Shown here: positions 58,867-64,000 of the stretch, in pieces
How the letters are laid out: every line of letters starts with the position of its first letter
How positions within the stretch are numbered: position 1 is the first letter of the stretch
NCBI GenBank assembly: GCA_002197995.1
Contig: NGZR01000002.1
Coordinates: 9,532,914 to 9,596,913, forward strand
Source of the DNA: Gaeumannomyces sp. JS-464
Lineage: Eukaryota; Ascomycota; Sordariomycetes; Magnaporthales; Magnaporthaceae
Length of the DNA: 64,000 nt
Direction of reading: 5' to 3'
The notes under the pieces: generated by a model
Told to the model about the DNA's origin: nothing
Databases searched by the model: none
What the model saw: only the letters and a program-made list of their open reading frames with translations
Made by a program: the position numbers and the translations under genes

Positions 58867-61220
58867 ATGCTTACGGTATGTAATAAACACGGCGGTGCCG
58901 TTATAATCCGGTTAATTGCCACTTATATTAACACGCGGTATCGATACGTTTTTGTTAAAAGCAAACATCGAATTATAAAGGAAACGAACGCATTGCAAAT
59001 AAGCGGCACGTTAACCGCCGATATTAACGAAGTGCGGTTTTTGGTCGAAATCGTACCCGCCGTTAAAAGGTTACAGGTTTATACCGACGGCAAGCGGTGC
59101 ATGGAATGTAGCTATATACGGCGGACCAGGGAAAACATTTAAAAGCATTATCGAAACGCGCACGGGTGGGTAAACCTTAGGGAGCTAAGCGGCAAACCCG
59201 GGCTTCGGCTATTAAGCGGTGCCGGCGAAGCCTAAGTTAACAGGGTGCATTGCTAGCGATTCGGGCAAACGGAGGCGTTGCAAAAGCTGTTCGAAGTCCA
59301 GCCGCTAATAGCAGTAACAGGCTTAACGAGGGACGATAGCGTTAAAAGCGGGCACGTGCAAGCGTTTAAAACGGCGTTCGACAAGGTCGCGGCCCGTATT
59401 AAAAAGGCGGACGAGGAGGCGGTAGCGTTAATTTACGAGCAGTTAAAGCTATCGGCTAACTAATGGGTTAAAAGGACAAATTGGCCGCGGCATTTGCGTA
59501 GGTTTAACCGCTAATAGCTGTTTAAAACGGCGTTACCCCCGGTCCCGGCCAAAAAGGATAATAATAAAAACAAAAACGATGGAAAAAAGATAAACGAAAA
59601 AAAGGCTAAAAAGAAAACGGCGAGCGAAGCGGTATTAAGCATAGCGCTGTTAGCGGTCGAGCGATTGGTTTGAAAGGCGCAAAAATTATCGCACGTAAAA
59701 GTGGTTAAATCGGCTGCGGTGCATTTCGTCGATCGTTGTAAAGCCGGCGGCGAAAGCAGCGAAAAGCCGTTTTACGCGGGTTAAAAAGCCCAAACCATAA
59801 AGCGGTACGTTAGGACGTGGACGTCGGTAATTACGTATATTTAGCGCACGTTCGGGTTGCTAATAATCGGCCGCGGGGCGGGTAGCGAGGGCGAAAGCGA
59901 AGGCGACGGCGACGGCGAAGGTGAAAAGGGCGGTAGTTAAAATGGGCAGCGTAACGACGGCGAACTCGAAGCCGTGCGAAACCAGCGCCCCGGGTACCAG
60001 CTTACCGACCGGCAAACTAAAACGTTCCAAAACGTCCGGAAAACCGCATACGACGCGGCGCGCAGCGGTAAAAGCGCAGCGAAAAACGAAAAGGTCGATA
60101 CGGACGAGTTCGAGCGGCATATATTGGAATTTTTCATCGCGTTATTGGATTACGACATCCAGGATAACGAGTTTTAAAACGCGCTATATAGCGGGTTAGC
60201 CGTGTTAGGGATTAACTTGCTAAACGGTTAACGTAATGTATTATCGTATACGGCCAGGTTATCGGCGGTTGTAACAGTAGCGCGAATGCTAATGCTGCAC
60301 CGGGCGTGCCGAAACCGCAAAAAAAAAGTGCGGCGGCGTTGAAATAAGTTTAAAAAGGGCGAAAAAAAGGCGTAGCAAAACGCCGAAAGCCATTTCCCGC
60401 GGGTATAGCAAATAGTACGGCGGTTTATAACGATCGTCGCGTACGAAAGGCGATCGACGCCGATGGATGCGATATTACGGCTACAAGCATATAAAAAAGC
60501 TATTAAAGCTAATATTAACGCGGACGGGGTCGTGGATTAGCACGGGGATACGTTGCTATACGGGTCGGTGCAATTTAGCATAGCATCGCTACGCATAATG
60601 GTGCACGGTTTGCTGCACGAAGCGCGTTCGCAATTACGGCGGGATATACTGCTCGTCGAAACGAACGAAAAGGGCGGGCTAATGGACGAAAAGGCGTTGC
60701 CGGCTATCCAATGGGATCGGCTAGTAAATAACGCGGCCGAGCTAAAAGCGGGCTGGAACTTCGTCGAGGATTCGCGCAACCAATCGGCGTTGGGGTTCGT
60801 AAACGGAAAAAGGTGGTTAGCGCAGCGGGTGGCCGAGGAGGAAGGGCTGCGGGTAAAGTTCGTCGACGAGCAAAGCGGTTAGCATTAACGAGCAGGTCGG
60901 GCGGCGGTAGCGTGGCGAATAAACCGTATACACAAATACGCCGAAGCTATACGGCGGTTCCGCGCCCGGTTGTTCGCATTGGTGCATATAACCGGGGATA
61001 GCCGGCGCGAAAAACGAAGCTGGTGGTAACGGTGCAATATAAAAACGGCGCCGAAAGTAACGTCCGCAAGTTATTCGTCGAAAGCGGGCTAGTTGCGTTC
61101 GTAACCATATATAGCAAAACGATAAGGATAAGCGCTAAAGCTAAGGTAATATATCGATATTTACCGCGGGAGGTCGGCGAGCTAATAGTGTATTACGTAT
61201 GGTTAGCGTTGCCGTTTTAA
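58867..61220 (+). pseudogene. OrsD (PF12013)-like telomere-linked gene, 5' and middle part, C-terminus lost
   Basis: Plus-strand frame starting near 58867: LLTVC-type opening (MLTVCNKHGGAVI), ATYINTRY (family THINTRH, two His to Tyr by C-to-T), a second finger GKRCMECSY...KHYRNAHGW, and FGQTEALQKLFEVQP. This double C2H2 layout is that of OrsD domains. Later come a TNWPRHLRRF block, RPGYQLTDRQTKTFQNVR, DEFERHILEFFIALLDYDI and SGLAVLGINLLNG. Then LSAVVTVARMLML, VRRFITIVAYERRSTPMDA, LYGSVQFSIASLRIMVHGLL, LPAIQWDRLVNNAAELKAGW and finally YRYLPREVGELIVYYVWLAL. I know this order from very large fungal proteins that end in a RecQ/DEAD helicase and often lie near telomeres. Here sequence ends at 'YYVWLALPF' and a LINE begins; the helicase part is absent. 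Stops at former Gln/Trp codons indicate RIP, lighter than in the neighbours. Confidence 0.7.
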
Positions 61221-61289
61221 CGTGTTATAATAACGAGCGGAAACGGCGGGTAAACGAACGGTAGCAACCCGTTTATATAAAAAAGAGAA

Positions 61290-63838
61290 AAAGAAAAAAA
61301 GTATATTTAACGTTAGTAAATCGGGATTTACCAGTTTTTACTTCCCAAAGGGCATATAACGTGCTAGCGCTACTTAAGCTTAACACTAAGCTATATGCTG
61401 CTATTAAAGCGGTTAACAAATTAAACCCGAAGGTATACGGGGTCGGGCCGCATTCCGGCGCTTTTTGTTAGTAAGCGGGCAATCGATAATAGGGCGTAAA
61501 AATACGCCGGGGCGTTGTAAAGCGCTGCGGGTGGTAGTAATGCTATTAGCCGGCGGGTATGCCGGAAAGGGGTAAAGCCGGGTTTGGGCGGGGGAAGGGT
61601 TTTCGAAACCTCTTTTGGGCCCGGCCTAAAGTGCGGGGATTAACGAGCTTATTAGTAATCCTAATGGTACAAAAGAAAAGGTTAAATATAAGCTTTTTGG
61701 GCCCTATTGTTATCGTCCGGCGATAGTGTAATAGTTAGTGGCTTTAACGAACGAAGCAAAAAGAAAGGGCTTTTGGAAAAGCCGTTTTCAATATCCGGGC
61801 TTATTAAAGGCCGGGGGAAGGTTCGCTATAGGCCATTTGTTTTTTGCCGTTTTAGCTAACTTGTAAAATACAAAGTGAAAAGGGGACTTATTTCGCCCGT
61901 AACGGCACGGGTTATCGTTTTCGTGCTGGAACTTTCGGTAGTACCAGTTAAAATCCTCGTAGCCGGTGCGTGCGGCTATTAGCCGTTGCATTACTTTCCG
62001 GTGCAATTGCAACGCTTCGGGCGTGTGTTATGATACCGGCGGGAGGTTTATAGCCTTATACCGATCCGGAAAGTTGTTTTTAAACCATGCGTTCCGGCGT
62101 CCCGGCTGTTTTCCGGGTTAAAACCTTTACTCCGGCCACCGTTAGTTTAAAATGTTAAGGTATTGGCAAAGCCGATCCCAACTTTATTTCGGCGTTTGCT
62201 TTTCGTTTCCGGGATTCCCATATGGCCCGGGGATTAGCGTACGTATACCTAATGTTTATTTATAAAGCAATGGATTTTTTAAAAGCCCTTTGTAAACTAT
62301 TAAAAGCCGTGCTTAAACAGCCGTTAGCCGCCGAGGTGTTATCGAGGCACAAGTGGAAAGTGCAATTGCGGAAGCTTTAAACGGTTTTACGAAGGCCTAT
62401 TCGGGCCTTTTCCGCTTCGCCGTCGAATACTTCCGCCGAATGCGCTAACCGGCCGTGCCTGGAAAGTTTGCGTTAACCGGCTTAATATATTACCCAGCCG
62501 TATCCAACTGCCCCGTTTTTTGCTTTAAACCCGTCGCTATATATTATAACGTCGGTAAGTGGGAGGGTGCGAACACGCTATAAATGCTTTACGGCTGCAA
62601 GCTTTTTTTATATAGCTACCGTAAGCCTCGTATATTTATAAAGGAGGTAAGCCGGCGAGTGCAAACCGGGAAAAAGTTCGGCCGTTTTTTGCAAAAAGGT
62701 CGCAAGCTTGCTAAAAAAGCCCGTTTTGGGCTTACGGGCGTTAAAAGCCAGCTTAACCGCTGCGGTTAAGGGGTGGTTTTCCGGAACCGTATTTATACGG
62801 GCCGTAAAACGGAAGCGGGCTTGTTTTAAAAGCATTTGGGCGCCGGAAATGCCGAATTCGTAATGTAAAACGTTTATCGGTATAGTTTTCCAAGCTGGTA
62901 CCACTGCCCGAAAGGACGCTTTTAAAGCTTTGTTAACCCGTTCGATTAAATGGTTTTGGCGGATAATTTGCTGTTATGCCGGCTTATATGGTGTGGTTTG
63001 GTTTTGCTTTTATACCACACTTCGGCCCCGTATAAAGCCGTAAGGATTATAACCGTTATAACGGCTTTATGTACCGAATGTACCGGTATCCCCTTTATCG
63101 AATTCGTAAGCTTCCGGAGGTAATTTGCAACGTTTTAAGCTTTTACGGCTTTATTATTAACGTGGGCTTTAAAATTAAGCTTTTAATCGAAAAAAACCCT
63201 TAACTACCGTAAAGCTCTTATAGCTTATTATATGGTAAAACCTTCCGCCGTAACCGCTAAAATTGTGGGGTTTTTCCGCTTAGAAAAATGCATAAGCTCG
63301 CATTTCCCCGGGTCGAAAACAACCTTATTAGCTTTACTTTAACGTAAAATTTCCGTTATAATAACTTTTGCTTTACGGGAGCACTTTTTCGGGGTGCTAC
63401 CCGTTACGTAAATGCTTATATTATCCGCGTATTCGTATTTAACCGCTTTTGCTTTAAAAAAATTTTAACCATATAAAGTATAAATAAAACCGGTAACGTT
63501 AATAACTTTTAAAATAACCCGCAATTCGGGGAAAAAAAAAGTGCCGTAACGTTTTTTAAACGCACTTTTACCATTTTATTTTTTATAAACGATAATATTT
63601 ATCGTATTAACGTTAAATCCCAGTTTTAATTTAAAAGCTTTCGTAAAAACCTCCGGCGAAATATAACGTTAAAAGCTTTTTATATATTTATAATAAAAAA
63701 CGGCGAATTTATACTTTTAAAAAGCCCGTTCCATTTTATGGGTTACGTATGCCGCTAAATCGATAGCGGCCTTTTTCGGGGTGGCCCCGGCGTGTTGCGG
63801 GGTTATAAGCCCGTGTTGTAATGCGAGGGACGCCATCC
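61290..63838 (-). mobile_element. Tad1-like LINE (non-LTR retrotransposon), 5' part missing at the telomere
   Basis: Read on the minus strand from the telomere: ALQHGLITPQHAGATPKKAA, IDLAAYVTHKMERAF, then VKYEYADNISIYVTGST (YADD active site with Asp to Asn), FDPGKCELMHFSKRKNPTI, AIRALR, HVNNKAVKAQNVANYL-type thumb sequence, TALYGAEVWY, IPINVLHYEFGISGAQMLL, LHRKVMQRLIAARTGYEDF and a C-terminal finger-like segment near 61850. A 3' untranslated stretch with GC-rich blocks runs to about 61300 and ends in a poly-pyrimidine tract. ORF1, the endonuclease and the start of the reverse transcriptase are absent because the telomere begins there. RIPed and dead. Confidence 0.82.
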
Positions 63839-64000
63839 GGGTTAGGGTTAGGGTTAGGGTTAGGTTAGGGTTAGGGTTAGGGTTAGGTTAGGGTTAGGGT
63901 TAGGGTTAGGGTTAGGGTTAGGGTTAGGGTTAGGGTTAGGGTTATGGTTAGGTTAGGGTTAGGGGTTAGGGTTAGGGTTAGGGTAGGTTAGGAGTTAGGG
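63839..64000 (+). repeat. Telomere (TTAGGG)n
   Basis: About 160 bp of TTAGGG repeats, G-rich strand toward the right end, as expected for a right chromosome end. Some units are TTAGG, TTATGG or TTAGGGG; whether these are true variants or base-calling errors cannot be told. The array probably continues beyond the window. Confidence 0.97.

Noticed and set aside
1..64000. CRISPR array, prokaryotic operon or phage signals
   Set aside because: No spaced short repeats with unique spacers. Introns, the telomere and fungal families show a eukaryotic chromosome.

Overview
This window reads as the right end of a chromosome from a filamentous ascomycete (Pezizomycotina, most likely Sordariomycetes). 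It ends in (TTAGGG)n. It has short GT-AG introns with CTRAY-type branch sites, typical fungal families (Doa10, HsbA, SAT4/rhodopsin, Zn2Cys6, pisatin-demethylase-type P450), and long AT-rich tracts poor in CpA/TpG, as left by repeat-induced point mutation (RIP). The species cannot be named from the sequence.

Layout. 1-9.7 kb: gene-rich core with a partial gene, the ER ubiquitin ligase Doa10/Ssm4 and a damaged metallophosphoesterase. 9.75-14.6 kb: a RIP-degraded Fot1/pogo element with intact inverted repeats and a TA duplication, then a 2.9 kb inverted-repeat element with an approximate 8-bp duplication. 14.6-18.05 kb: island with a permease C-terminal relic, an FAH-family pseudogene and a Fic-domain gene. 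18.05-32.26 kb: a second copy of the 2.9 kb element carrying a complete RIPed Ty3/gypsy retrotransposon, a small inverted-repeat element, and a PIF/Harbinger element. 32.3-52.06 kb: island with a broken Zn2Cys6 regulator, a TDT-family anion/C4-dicarboxylate transporter, tRNA-Ser(AGA), an 811-bp un-RIPed derivative of the 2.9 kb element, a secreted Thr-rich protein, an MFS transporter, a SAT4/rhodopsin membrane protein, a P450 and an intact HsbA-type secreted protein. 52.06-64 kb: RIPed subtelomere with an SNF2-like helicase relic, an OrsD (PF12013)-like telomere-linked gene cut off by a Tad1-like LINE, and the telomere joined to the interior of the LINE reverse transcriptase.

Two layers of damage need separating. 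Many otherwise conserved genes carry single-base shifts, mostly one base missing in short G or C runs (four in Doa10, three in the P450). That pattern fits uncorrected sequencing indels better than decay. Separately, the repeats carry C-to-T/G-to-A damage, and two genes next to the repeats each carry a CpA-to-TpA type nonsense change. Secreted protein, MFS, rhodopsin-like protein, P450 and HsbA form an accessory block that looks like surface, transport and detoxification functions; a pathway cannot be assigned.
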